From NCBI RefSeq assembly GCF_000472425.1, contig NZ_AXAI01000006.1, forward strand, positions 124,001-188,000: a stretch of DNA of 64,000 bases, written 5' to 3'. A program made the position numbers and the translations under genes. Positions 48,104 through 56,927 of the stretch are shown here, one piece after another. Positions within the stretch are counted from its first letter, which is position 1, and every line of letters starts with the position of its first letter. The DNA comes from Bradyrhizobium sp. Tv2a-2 (GTDB lineage Bacteria; Pseudomonadota; Alphaproteobacteria; Rhizobiales; Xanthobacteraceae). Below the pieces are notes generated by a model. That model saw only the letters and a program-made list of their open reading frames with translations, made no database searches and had not been told where the DNA came from.

Positions 48104-49396
48104 CTACTGAAACTGCCGGGCGATCGCAAAGATCAACAGGCCGACAAGCCCGCCGACCAGCGTTCCGTTGATGCGGATATATTGCAGGTCGCGTCCGACT
48201 TGCAGCTCGATCCGCTCGACCAGGGTTTCGGTGTCCCAGTTCTCGACGACTTTCCGGATGAAGCCGGCGATCTCGGCCCGGCGCGGCGCCACGGCCCGCA
48301 GCACCGCGACACGGAGCCAGCGGTTGACGCCGCTGTGGATCCTTTCGTCGTTGAGCAGCCGCTCGCCGGTCGCGACAAGGAGCTGCTCGAGCATCTCGGT
48401 GAGGCGCGCCTGCGTCGCGGGCTCGTCGAGCCGGCCTTCGATGCCGACCCAGAGTGCGTCGATCTGGCTGGCAATTTGAGGATTGCTCAGAAGCTTTGCC
48501 TTGATCTCTTCGCCCTTCACCGCCATCGCAGGATCACTGGCGAGCTCGTCGATCAGCCGCGTCACGGTCGCGGCGAGTTCGACCCGCCAGGGATGGCCGG
48601 GCTCGCGCATCTCGTCGAGAATGCGCGTGAGGCCAGAGATGATCTTGTCGGCGAGAATGCCGTCGATCCATTTTGGAATCAGGCGCGAGGTCTGTTTCGA
48701 GACCTTGGATTTGATGGCCTCGCGGTTCTTGGCGAGCGCCGCGCTGGCCTGGCTGAGCATATGCTCAATGACCGTCTGCATCTCGCCATGCGCCCATACC
48801 AGTGAGAGCAGACGAGAGGCGAGCGGGGCGGCGGGGATCGCTTCGATGCCACGACGGACCGCGTCGCTCATGAAGGCGTTGAAATCGTCCCGCGGCAGCG
48901 CGCGCAGGCCCCGCTGCAGCGAGAAGGTGGCGCGCTGGGCGACGTTTCGTGCATTGCCGCCGCGCAGGATCCAGCGCGCGACACAGCCGGAGAAATCGAT
49001 GTCCCTGATGCGGTCCGCGAGCACCCGGGGCGAGAGGAAGTTGTTGGCCATGAAGCGGCCGATGGCAATCCCGATGCGCTCCTTGCTGTGTGGCACGATG
49101 GCCGTGTGCGGGATCGGCAGGCCGAGCGGGTGGCGAAACAGGGCGACCACCGCGAACCAGTCGGCGCAGGCTCCGATCATGCCGGCCTCCGCAAAGGCGC
49201 GCAGGTACGCGAGCCAGGGCCACTGGCGCTCGCCGGCCGAGGTCAGAATGAAGATCGCAAGCATCAGGACAAGCAAGGCGGTCGCAAAAAAGCGCATCCG
49301 CCGCAGGCCAGCCCGGCGGTCGTCGGCGTCAGAGCTCGGAGCGGGCGCAACGGCGCGACGCGTCCGGAGCGGGGCGAGATCAGCGGAGGAGGGCAT
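48104..49396 (-). CDS. DUF445 family membrane protein
   Basis: This 430-residue protein has the DUF445 signature GACADWFAVVALFRHPLGLP with IPHTAIVPHSKERIG near residues 75-108. A membrane helix lies near residues 34-52 and another at the extreme C-terminus (LVGGLVGLLIFAIA). Between them is a long helical domain, probably one face of the membrane. Function is unknown. Its start overlaps the EcsC gene by 17 bases, placing it at the end of the P1B-ATPase operon. Confidence 0.85.
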   Translation of the reverse strand: MPSSADLAPLRTRRAVAPAPSSDADDRRAGLRRMRFFATALLVLMLAIFILTSAGERQWPWLAYLRAFAEAGMIGACADWFAVVALFRHPLGLPIPHTAIVPHSKERIGIAIGRFMANNFLSPRVLADRIRDIDFSGCVARWILRGGNARNVAQRATFSLQRGLRALPRDDFNAFMSDAVRRGIEAIPAAPLASRLLSLVWAHGEMQTVIEHMLSQASAALAKNREAIKSKVSKQTSRLIPKWIDGILADKIISGLTRILDEMREPGHPWRVELAATVTRLIDELASDPAMAVKGEEIKAKLLSNPQIASQIDALWVGIEGRLDEPATQARLTEMLEQLLVATGERLLNDERIHSGVNRWLRVAVLRAVAPRRAEIAGFIRKVVENWDTETLVERIELQVGRDLQYIRINGTLVGGLVGLLIFAIARQFQ

Positions 49397-50207
49397 CGGA
49401 CTTTAGCGACGCCAGCTCATTGTAGCGCTGACGAATGTTGGCGCTGCCATAGGTGCGCTCGAGCCGTCGCAGCGCGAAGTGGCCCTGCGCGATCCGCTGG
49501 AAATGATCCATGAAGATCATGTTGACGGTGGCACCGCCGACGGCGCCCAGCACCGGCAGCGTGCCGGCCGCGACCTTGTCGGAGACGACAAGGCCGAAGC
49601 GCGAGACGATCTCGCTGATGAAGCTTGCGACGACGGGGGCGGAGGCGTCGATGGCGCCGCGCTCCAGCGCCAGCGCCGCGATGTCATGGGTGTATTTGCT
49701 GATCAAGGCGCGGGCGGCGTAATAGCCGACGTCGACGTTCTCCGCATTCGGCTTGGCGCCGTAGGCGAACACCTCGAGGCAGGCGAGCCGCGCCTCGAGA
49801 GTCGAGAGGTCCTCGCCCTGGTGTTGGGCGATCTCGGCGATTGCGCGCAGCATCAGGGTTGTCGTCATCGGCAGTTCGACGGCCAGCGCGCCGAAACCGA
49901 ACAGGCCGCTGACGCCACCGGTGACGCCCGCGAGAAAGGAGGAGAAGCCGATGGCCGGCGTGCGCGGCGGTTTCTCGTCAAGCGTATCGACGGCGACCTC
50001 CAGTCCCTTCATGACCGCCTTGCGCACCATGCCGCTGATCTGCCGGTTCACGGCCTTCGGCAGGAAACCGAACACGCGGTTGACCGGAACACCCGCATAG
50101 TCGGCAAGTTTCGCGGCGAAATTCCGGCCCTCCAGATATCTGACCGCGTTCTTCAGTGCGGCGTCATCGGCCGGGGCAATTGCAAACAGGGTGATATCAT
50201 CGCTCAT
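49380..50207 (-). CDS. EcsC-family protein
   Basis: This 275-residue protein belongs to the EcsC family, named for a gene beside a Bacillus ABC transporter and of unknown biochemistry. It has hydrophobic stretches around GVTGGVSGLFGFGALAVELP and GAVGGATVNMIFMDHF with small residues, typical of the family. The start overlaps the ATPase stop as ATGA (50204-50207), and the stop overlaps the DUF445 gene. Such tight coupling implies joint function with the metal ATPase. Confidence 0.85.
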   Translation of the reverse strand: MSDDITLFAIAPADDAALKNAVRYLEGRNFAAKLADYAGVPVNRVFGFLPKAVNRQISGMVRKAVMKGLEVAVDTLDEKPPRTPAIGFSSFLAGVTGGVSGLFGFGALAVELPMTTTLMLRAIAEIAQHQGEDLSTLEARLACLEVFAYGAKPNAENVDVGYYAARALISKYTHDIAALALERGAIDASAPVVASFISEIVSRFGLVVSDKVAAGTLPVLGAVGGATVNMIFMDHFQRIAQGHFALRRLERTYGSANIRQRYNELASLKSDALLR

Positions 50208-52315
50208 TGGTAGCGCAGGATCGGGCGGATGCCGTTGCCGCTGGCGAGGATCGCCGAGCCGTTGCTGATCAGCGCCGTCATTTCCGGCGTGATCAGCCCG
50301 CCGGGAAGCGCAAGCGCGAGCGCCAGCGTGTTGAGTGCGGCGACGATGGCGTAGTTCTGCTTGATCAGGCTGACCGCGCCTCGCGAAATCTCGATCGCCT
50401 TGACGAGCTTCCACAGCGAATCCTCCATGAGGATCACGTCGGCGGATTCGTGCGTCACCTCCGCGCCGTGCTTCATGGCAATGCCGACATCGGCGAAGCT
50501 CAACGCCGGTGAATCGTTGATGCCGTCGCCGACCATGGCGACGCGCCGGCCCTGGCGCTGCAGCTCCTGGATCACGCCGGCCTTGTCGGCCGGCAGCATG
50601 TCGGCGAAATGCCGCGTCAACCCGATATCGCCGCAGACGGCGCGGGCGACCACCGCATTGTCGCCCGTCAGCATGATGGTATTCTTGATGCCCTTCTCAT
50701 GCAACGATCTGATGACCGGACGGCTCTCGTCGCGGATCTGATCCGAATAGGGCACGAGTCCGGCCAACTGGCCGTCAACGGCGATATAGAGGCTCGAAAA
50801 TCCCCGCTCATCGAGACCGGCTCGATCAAGCGCCGACTTGCCGGTTGCAATGTCGCTCTGGCGCATGAAGCGCTCATTGCCGACATGGAGGTAATAGCCG
50901 TTGACCTGGCCTTCGACACCGAGCCCGATCCGGTACTTGGTTTCATTGCAGGGCGGCACGTTGACGCCGAGCTGCGTGGCCTTGCTGCGGAGGGCCACGG
51001 CAACCGGGTGCTGCAGTTTGGTCTCCGCGGCGGCGGCGAGGCCGAGGAGGTGGTTCGGCGTGACGGAATCCTGGTAGGAGATGATGTCGATCACCGCCGG
51101 CTGGCCGTGGGTCAGCGTGCCGGTCTTGTCGAACACGACTGTGTCGATGTCCGCGAGCTTTTCCATATGGCCGCCGCTCTTGATGATGATGCCGGCGCGC
51201 GCGGCATGGGTCATCGATGACAACACCGAGGTCGGCGCTGCCACGCGAATGCCAGTGCCGTAATCGACGATCACGAGCGACAGGAAGCGGTTGAAGTCGC
51301 CGGTCATAGCCGCGGTGCTGGCGGCGAGCGCCAGCGTCGGGGTCACCAACCGGTCCGCGAACCGCTCCGCATGGTTCTGCATCCGCGTGTCGCCGATCGG
51401 CGCGGACTCGACCAGCCGCACGATCTGACCGGCAGTGGTCGCAGCGCCGACCCGAAGCGCGCGCGCGGTGATCTGGCCCTCGCGGATCACGGTCGCAGCG
51501 AACGCCGCTTCACCCTTGCCGCGGCTGACGGGAAGGCCTTCGCCGGTGATGGTCTTTTGGTCGATGGTGGCGTGGCCGTCGATGATCTCGCCATCGACCG
51601 GGATCATCTCGCCGGGATAGACGACCACGAGATCGCCGGCCCTAAGCTCGGTTGCGGGCACCGACACCACCTTGTCGCCGAGCAGCACCCAGGCCGTCCT
51701 GGACTGGAATTCCAGGAGCTCGCTGATGGCGCGCCGCGATCCGGCGGCGGTGAGATCGCGGATCCAGTCGCCGAGCTTGATCAGCCAGGTGACGATGCAG
51801 CCGGCGAGCGGATTGCCCTGCAGCACCGAGGAGGTGATGGCGAGCGTGTCGAGCACGTCGATATTAAGCCTGTGCTCGGTATCCCAGACCTTCCAGGCGC
51901 GCTTTGCAATCGGGATCGCGTTGTATAGCATCAGCGGCAGGTTGATCGCGGTGACCACGGGATTGGCGCTGAAGGCCATCAACAGCGACAAGGTGGGCAG
52001 CGCGAGCGGCGAATCCTTGGGCGTCTCGGGCGGCTTGGCCGGCGGGGTGTCCAGCAGCGCCTGTGCGCAGAACGCCTTGAGTTCGGACAGGCTGAAGCTC
52101 TTGAAGCGTTCGAGCAGCGCCAGCAGCGTCGCCTCATGGGCCGGATCATATTCGAGCACCAGGCTTGCGCAGTCGTAATTGATCCGCGCATTGCGCACGC
52201 CGGACTGCACGCGCAGCCAGTTGAGCACTTTCTCGGCCAGTCCCCGGTTGCGGCCGAGCGCAGGGACGTTGAGCCTGACGCGCCCCCGCATCGAATGTCG
52301 GAGCGAATATTCCAT
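50204..52315 (-). CDS. P1B-type ATPase without CPx motif (FezB-like)
   Basis: This 703-residue metal-transport ATPase has an HMA-like N-terminal domain (RHSMRGRVRLNVP) without the CxxC pair. The phosphorylated Asp lies in DKTGTLTHG (about residue 396), with TGEG actuator loop, MLTGDN, the HP motif as KLQHP, and GDGINDSPAL. Transmembrane helix 4, which in copper or zinc pumps carries CPC or SPC, reads VDYGTGIRVAAPTSVLSS with no cysteine. That and the neighbours point to the P1B-6 group, including ferrosome FezB. TTG 52348 is an alternative start. Confidence 0.88.
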   Translation of the reverse strand: MEYSLRHSMRGRVRLNVPALGRNRGLAEKVLNWLRVQSGVRNARINYDCASLVLEYDPAHEATLLALLERFKSFSLSELKAFCAQALLDTPPAKPPETPKDSPLALPTLSLLMAFSANPVVTAINLPLMLYNAIPIAKRAWKVWDTEHRLNIDVLDTLAITSSVLQGNPLAGCIVTWLIKLGDWIRDLTAAGSRRAISELLEFQSRTAWVLLGDKVVSVPATELRAGDLVVVYPGEMIPVDGEIIDGHATIDQKTITGEGLPVSRGKGEAAFAATVIREGQITARALRVGAATTAGQIVRLVESAPIGDTRMQNHAERFADRLVTPTLALAASTAAMTGDFNRFLSLVIVDYGTGIRVAAPTSVLSSMTHAARAGIIIKSGGHMEKLADIDTVVFDKTGTLTHGQPAVIDIISYQDSVTPNHLLGLAAAAETKLQHPVAVALRSKATQLGVNVPPCNETKYRIGLGVEGQVNGYYLHVGNERFMRQSDIATGKSALDRAGLDERGFSSLYIAVDGQLAGLVPYSDQIRDESRPVIRSLHEKGIKNTIMLTGDNAVVARAVCGDIGLTRHFADMLPADKAGVIQELQRQGRRVAMVGDGINDSPALSFADVGIAMKHGAEVTHESADVILMEDSLWKLVKAIEISRGAVSLIKQNYAIVAALNTLALALALPGGLITPEMTALISNGSAILASGNGIRPILRYQ

Positions 52316-52351
52316 GAAATTGCGATTTCGGCCGGCCGGCCTGAGCAAGGA

Positions 52352-52915
52352 TCAGCCCGGCGCGAAAGCCTCCTCCTGTTCCGGATCGTCGTCTTCGCCC
52401 ATATTCGCCTGGATCATGTGATTGAGCGCAAAGATCGACAGCGTGACCCAGACCGGAGTGGCAGCGGTGGCGCCGACCTCGAAGATCGTGAAACCCGCGA
52501 TCCCTGCGGCAAGCACGATCTTCAGATCGATAACGTTGCCGGTCGCGATTTTGATCTGGCGGTCGAAGTCCTTGAAATAATCGACGACGATCTTGGCGGT
52601 ATGTGAGTGCTCGGCGAGATATTCGGCTTCCTGCTCAATCTTGTTGGCGAGCGAGTCGATCTCGTTGTTCGGCGGTTTATCATGGCCGCCCGTATGGTGC
52701 TGCAGGTGGCCGTGAAACTGGTCGTGACGGTCGGTGTCGTAATGCAGCACGACGCTGCCGGTGGTCGGATTCACCGTGACTTGCTCGATGCCCGGGATCA
52801 CGTTGAACATCTGCCTGATCTGCTCGATCAGCTCCGGGTTCTCTTTCACCTTTGGTACTTTGAGGCGAATGCGGCCCGGGACCTGGTGGGCGATCTGCAC
52901 CTTCATCGTCGTCAT
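52352..52915 (-). CDS. HMA-like domain protein with His-rich linker (fez-like)
   Basis: This 187-residue protein starts with a ferredoxin-like HMA_2-type domain (about 1-70: HQVPGRIRLKVPKVKENPEL). A His-rich linker DRHDQFHGHLQHHTGGHD follows. The C-terminal half has one or two membrane segments (about 128-168) and an acidic tail EDDDPEQEEAF. The lack of the CxxC pair suggests protein contact more than copper binding, while the His-rich stretch may bind iron. ATG 52915 has GGGAG upstream. The ATPase follows directly. Confidence 0.78.
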   Translation of the reverse strand: MTTMKVQIAHQVPGRIRLKVPKVKENPELIEQIRQMFNVIPGIEQVTVNPTTGSVVLHYDTDRHDQFHGHLQHHTGGHDKPPNNEIDSLANKIEQEAEYLAEHSHTAKIVVDYFKDFDRQIKIATGNVIDLKIVLAAGIAGFTIFEVGATAATPVWVTLSIFALNHMIQANMGEDDDPEQEEAFAPG

Positions 52916-53026
52916 CGGTGTCTGGTCACTCCCTGAGGCCGCGCCATTGATCCCGCGCTCTGGCCCGTCGATGCGGGGCCAGCCGTTCAATGGTCGTTCG
53001 GACGGGCCGGTCTTCGTGGGCTCGCG

Positions 53027-53455
53027 TCAGGCCGCGTGCTTGGCCGCTGGCTCTTCCTTCGCTGCCGGCTCTTTGGCCGCCGCATCACCCTCGGCCTTCA
53101 CCTCGGCGACGATGTCGTGCACCTGCTCTTGCGCCTCGGCGAACATTTCCTTCGATTTCTGGGCCAGCTTGTAGGTGCCCCGGACCGTCGATTTGAACAG
53201 CGGATTGAGCGCGCCGGCGAAGCGCGGAAGGTATTTCGGCGCTGCGACGGCCGCGACGCCAAGAGCGATACCGGGCAGCAAGGCTGCCTCGAAGACGGCC
53301 GCGCCGACGGCGACAACCGCAACGGTGGCAACTGCCGTTCTCAGCCCACTATCATCTTCGCCCTCATGGGCGTGACCTTCATGCGCTTCGGCTTCATGCG
53401 ATGAAGGGGCGAGTTCGTCGGTTGGAAATGAAGCCTGACCATTACCTGTCGGCAT
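53027..53455 (-). CDS. Small His/Glu-rich hydrophobic protein (DUF5132-like)
   Basis: This 142-residue protein has an N-terminal His/Glu-rich segment (HEAEAHEGHAHEGEDD), then a long hydrophobic, Ala/Val/Gly-rich region with GLRTAVATVAVVAVGAA and PGIALGVAAVAAPKYLP (about 38-78). The amphipathic tail is rich in Ala, Lys and Glu, ending AAKEPAAKEEPAAKHAA. It matches my memory of DUF5132, usually found beside HMA_2-type ATPases. It is a candidate for the ferrosome membrane protein. The ATG at 53455 has AAAAGGGG upstream. It is first in the operon. Confidence 0.7.
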   Translation of the reverse strand: MPTGNGQASFPTDELAPSSHEAEAHEGHAHEGEDDSGLRTAVATVAVVAVGAAVFEAALLPGIALGVAAVAAPKYLPRFAGALNPLFKSTVRGTYKLAQKSKEMFAEAQEQVHDIVAEVKAEGDAAAKEPAAKEEPAAKHAA

Positions 53456-53568
53456 CGCAGAACCCCTTTTCTGTCGAATACTTAAGTGCACGCAAAAACA
53501 CGACTTCATTGCATAGAAGCCGAGTTAGATGGGGTTACGACAGTTTTGTGACAACCATACCATCGGAG

Positions 53569-53585
53569 CCGCTCATAAGGAGCGG
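53569..53585. repeat. Hairpin upstream of the ferrosome-like operon
   Basis: CCGCTC and GAGCGG pair around ATAAG. It lies 50 bases after the herA-like gene and 114 bases before the small-protein start, so it may end the upstream transcript or lie in the leader. No T-tract is present. Confidence 0.3.
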
Positions 53586-53634
53586 TGCCGGTGCCGGGAT
53601 AACGTTGAGTTTGGGCGACGTCGGGCCGCTCGGA

Positions 53635-55377
53635 CTACCGCAGCGGCTTCTTCAACAGCGAGAAGCGGTCGGGATCGAAGCCCTGCGAGGGCTGCAGCAT
53701 GGGCGCTTCGACCGAAGCGAGCGAGCGCGGAGTGGGTGCGCGCTCGAGCATGGGATCGTTGGGCGCAGCGTCCCGGTTGGAGGTGGCGCCGCGCCAGCGC
53801 TCCAGTACCGCGCCGACGAAATGCGCGTCATGGCCGGCGGAGACCGATGGGACGGTCGCGATGGTGGCTTCGCTGCGCGGCAATTGATGCGCCGGCACTT
53901 CCTTGAAGCGCAGCCGGGTCGGCAGCGCCACGCCTTCGCCGAAGGCCAGCACCTCGCGAGTGCCGAGCGAGGGCACGAAGGACAGGAGGTTCGCGGCTGC
54001 GTCCGAGACCGCCGAGCGCATCAATGCCTGGTCGCGCTCGTTGGCAAGGCGCATCGAGAACAGCGTGTTGCACTGGGAGATGATGGTGGCATCAAGCTCG
54101 GCCGGCCGCTGGGTGATCAGCCCGAGATAGACGCCGTATTTGCGCCCCTCCTTGGCGATCCGCGAGATGGCTTTTCGCGTCGGCCCGAAGCCGATGCTGC
54201 GGTCGGCAGAGGCGTAGCGGTGGGCTTCCTCGCAGACGAACAACATCGGCGAGACGCCGTCGCTCCACAGGCCGAAATCGAAGGCCATGCGGCACAGCAC
54301 CGACACCACGGAATCCACGACCTCGGCCGGGAAGCCGGCGAGCTGCATCACCGTCATCGGCTTGCCATTGGCCGGCAGGCGGAACAGATAGCTGATGACC
54401 TCGGCCATGGTGTCGCCGCCGACATTGGCGTTGTCGAACATGAAGCCGTAGCGCGGATCGTTGCGCACGGCCTCGACGCGCGAAATCAGCTTGTGATAGA
54501 TGATGCGCGAGGAGCGGTTTTCCAGTTTGCCCATGCGCTCGTCGATCAGCGAGATCAGGTCCACCAGGCGATACGGCACGGGGGTGTCGACGGTAAAGCC
54601 CACCGACTTGGGATCGGAGCGCTTCAGCCCCAACCGGTCGGAGTTCTGGTACTGGGTATAAAGCGCCTTCGCCTGCGGAATCACTTCGGCCAGCACGTCG
54701 AGCTCTTCGGCAACACCCGGGCGGCCGCCGAACAGCACGTCGACGATTTCCTCGAAATTGAACAGCCAGAACGGCAGTTTCAGATTGCGCGGGTTGAGCA
54801 CCAATGCGCGGCTGCCGAAGCAGCGGCCATATTCGTTGTGCACGTCCAAGAGGAAGACGCGCAGGTTCGGCCGCGCCACCAGGATCTCGTTGAGCAACAG
54901 TGACACGCCGGTCGATTTGCCGACGCCGGTCGAGCCGAGCACTGCGAAATGCTTGGACAGCATTTCTTCGACGTCGACATAGGCCGTCACCGAGCGGTCC
55001 TGCTGCAAGGTGCCGACATTGATCTGATCTGTGCCGGTCGGCGCGTAGATGGTGCGCAGCTCCTGGGCGGTGATCAGATCGACCGCATCGCCGATGGTCG
55101 GATAATTGGTGACGCCGCGCTGGAACTTCGGGCGGTCGCCCGAGAGGATTTCGCCGAGCAGGTCGACGCCGGCCGTCGCGACATAGGTGTCGGAGATCGG
55201 CAGGTCCTCGCAGGACACGTCGGTGATCATGGCGACGATGGTTGAGGTGCCCGAGCGGATGGAGACAAAGCGGCCGACAGTCGCGCGCATCTCCGAAAGC
55301 GGCATGTGGCTTGTTGCCAGCATGCCGACCCGCGCAAACGAGCCGCGCACCGAAATCACACGTCCGAGGGATGTCAC
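53635..55377 (-). CDS. HerA-like hexameric ATPase/translocase
   Basis: This 580-residue ATPase belongs to the HerA/FtsK-like superfamily (DUF87). An N-terminal HAS-barrel (LGRVISVRGSFARVG) leads to Walker A GSTGVGKST near residue 148 and Walker B MLFVCEEAHRY near 380. RIAKEGRKYGVYLGLITQRP is the sensor/arginine-finger region. Such proteins move on or unwind DNA, often with a NurA nuclease, which is absent here. GTG 55377 begins at the barrel; an ATG at 55527 would add 50 unlikely residues. Confidence 0.86.
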   Translation of the reverse strand: MTSLGRVISVRGSFARVGMLATSHMPLSEMRATVGRFVSIRSGTSTIVAMITDVSCEDLPISDTYVATAGVDLLGEILSGDRPKFQRGVTNYPTIGDAVDLITAQELRTIYAPTGTDQINVGTLQQDRSVTAYVDVEEMLSKHFAVLGSTGVGKSTGVSLLLNEILVARPNLRVFLLDVHNEYGRCFGSRALVLNPRNLKLPFWLFNFEEIVDVLFGGRPGVAEELDVLAEVIPQAKALYTQYQNSDRLGLKRSDPKSVGFTVDTPVPYRLVDLISLIDERMGKLENRSSRIIYHKLISRVEAVRNDPRYGFMFDNANVGGDTMAEVISYLFRLPANGKPMTVMQLAGFPAEVVDSVVSVLCRMAFDFGLWSDGVSPMLFVCEEAHRYASADRSIGFGPTRKAISRIAKEGRKYGVYLGLITQRPAELDATIISQCNTLFSMRLANERDQALMRSAVSDAAANLLSFVPSLGTREVLAFGEGVALPTRLRFKEVPAHQLPRSEATIATVPSVSAGHDAHFVGAVLERWRGATSNRDAAPNDPMLERAPTPRSLASVEAPMLQPSQGFDPDRFSLLKKPLR

Positions 55378-55877
55378 GGCAATTGAACCTGGGTCATGTC
55401 CGAGATGAAGTGGGCTATGACTATGGCTGTTGTCACTGGAGAAATTGTTAAGCCGCCGGACGCGCCAGTGCGTAAAATCTGCTGCATTGTTGCGAGTAAT
55501 CCGGCGTTTGCGCTGCACTTCCGGCATGGGTTACCTGCAACCGTCGATATTCCTGTCTGCGCAGCGGCGCTGTCATGGGACCGCTTAACGGGTCATTTAC
55601 CAAATCGTTAAGCAGCCTCATCGGCAAGACGCTTGTCCTTGCCGTCAGGCGCGATGTCATCGCCGGCGACGACGGTGGCAGATCGGTGCCTTGTAAAAGG
55701 TCACTCGCTCCTGATTTGTGCCCCGCGCGAAGTGGCGAGGTGGTCGATTTCGTGTCATATATTGTGGCCAAGGCTTTAGCCGGCCGGGTAAGGCCTGTCA
55801 GTGACCAACGGTGCCCTTCTGATTGCCCGGCAAGGCCAATGGCGCGGAGGGGATGCGTTGGGGATGATCGGGCAAGC
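55378..55877. other. Divergent region, HerA-like / AraC-type genes
   Basis: This 500-base region has no supported gene, although one frame is open from 55575 into the regulator. It contains an 8-bp inverted repeat GCTTAACG / CGTTAAGC at 55583-55590 and 55606-55613, spaced by 15 bases. That may be an operator. Confidence 0.4.
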
Positions 55878-56906
55878 ATGACCAGGCGGACGACATCGGC
55901 CGTGTGGGTGAGAGGCATGGCGGAGATGCTGGCCTCCGAGGGGCTCGACGTCGCGGCGCTGTTTGCGACTGCGGGCATCGATCCGGTTTCGCTGGACGGG
56001 CCTTCCGCGCGGCTTGTGACCGAGAAACTCAGCCATCTCTGGGAGCTTGCCGTCGAGCGCACGCGCAACCCCGCGATCGCGCTAGCGCAGCACGAGGTGG
56101 CGCGTCCCGCGAGCTTCGACGTGGTCGGCTACACCATGATGTCCTGCCGCGATCTCCGCTCGGCCTTCGAGCGGCTGATCCGCTACCTCCTCATCCTCTC
56201 CGACGCGCTGACCATGAGCATGACGGAGGAGGCCGACGGCTATCGTCTCGATTTCGTGCTGTTCGGTGGCGACCGGCCGATCCCGCGCCAGCGCATTGAA
56301 TATATCTTCGTCACCGTCGTCAGCTTCTGCCGCTGGATCGTGCGCAGCGAGGTTTCGCCGCGCGCAATCGAACTCGCCTATCCTGCTCCTCCCGATCTCG
56401 CGCCCTACCGTGCCGCGTTCCGCTGCCATGTGACCTTCGATGCCGAACGCAACAGCCTGACATTCTCCCGCGCCGATTTCGATCTCAAGCTTCCGACCTT
56501 CAACCCGCAGCTTGCCGAACTGCACGAGCGCTATGCCGGCGAATATCTGCGCCAATTCGACCACGCCCAGACCAGCTCGCGGGTGCGGGAGGCGATTGTC
56601 AGAAAACTTCCCGATGGCGAGCCGCGGCGCGACGATGTGGCGAGCGAGCTGCACATGAGCGAGCGGACCTTGCAGCGCCGGCTGGAGGAGGAGAGGACCT
56701 CCTTCGTGCAACTGCTCGACGACACCCGCCGCGAGCTTGCAGACCAGTATCTCGGCAGACTCCATCTGTCGCTGGCGCAGGCCGCCTATCTGCTCGGCTT
56801 CGCCGACCAGTCGAGTTTCTTCCGCGCCTGCAAGCGCTGGTTCAATCTCTCGCCAGGGCAGTACAGGAGCCAGCTGCTGCACGGGACGGTTGCGGCCTCG
56901 TCGTGA
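55878..56906 (+). CDS. AraC-family regulator with arabinose-binding-like domain
   Basis: This 342-residue regulator has an N-terminal ligand domain of the OruR/ArgR type (about 15-200, beginning VWVRGMAEMLASEGLDVAAL). A C-terminal double helix-turn-helix follows, with DDVASELHMSERTLQRRLEEE and LSLAQAAYLLGFADQSSFFRA (near 250-320). Ligand and targets are unknown. The inverted repeat upstream could be autoregulatory. ATG 55878 is chosen; an in-frame ATG at 55839 is possible. Confidence 0.88.
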   Translation: MTRRTTSAVWVRGMAEMLASEGLDVAALFATAGIDPVSLDGPSARLVTEKLSHLWELAVERTRNPAIALAQHEVARPASFDVVGYTMMSCRDLRSAFERLIRYLLILSDALTMSMTEEADGYRLDFVLFGGDRPIPRQRIEYIFVTVVSFCRWIVRSEVSPRAIELAYPAPPDLAPYRAAFRCHVTFDAERNSLTFSRADFDLKLPTFNPQLAELHERYAGEYLRQFDHAQTSSRVREAIVRKLPDGEPRRDDVASELHMSERTLQRRLEEERTSFVQLLDDTRRELADQYLGRLHLSLAQAAYLLGFADQSSFFRACKRWFNLSPGQYRSQLLHGTVAASS

Positions 56907-56927
56907 GGGGCGTCGCAACTATGAATG

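Noticed and set aside
53456..53634. Irr/Fur or FixK-type box upstream of the ferrosome-like operon
   Set aside because: No TTGAT-N4-ATCAA or iron-control palindrome was found; only a weak partial symmetry near 53535-53555.
53401..54903. 500-codon plus frame opposite the HerA-like gene
   Set aside because: Antisense shadow; the minus strand has intact Walker motifs.
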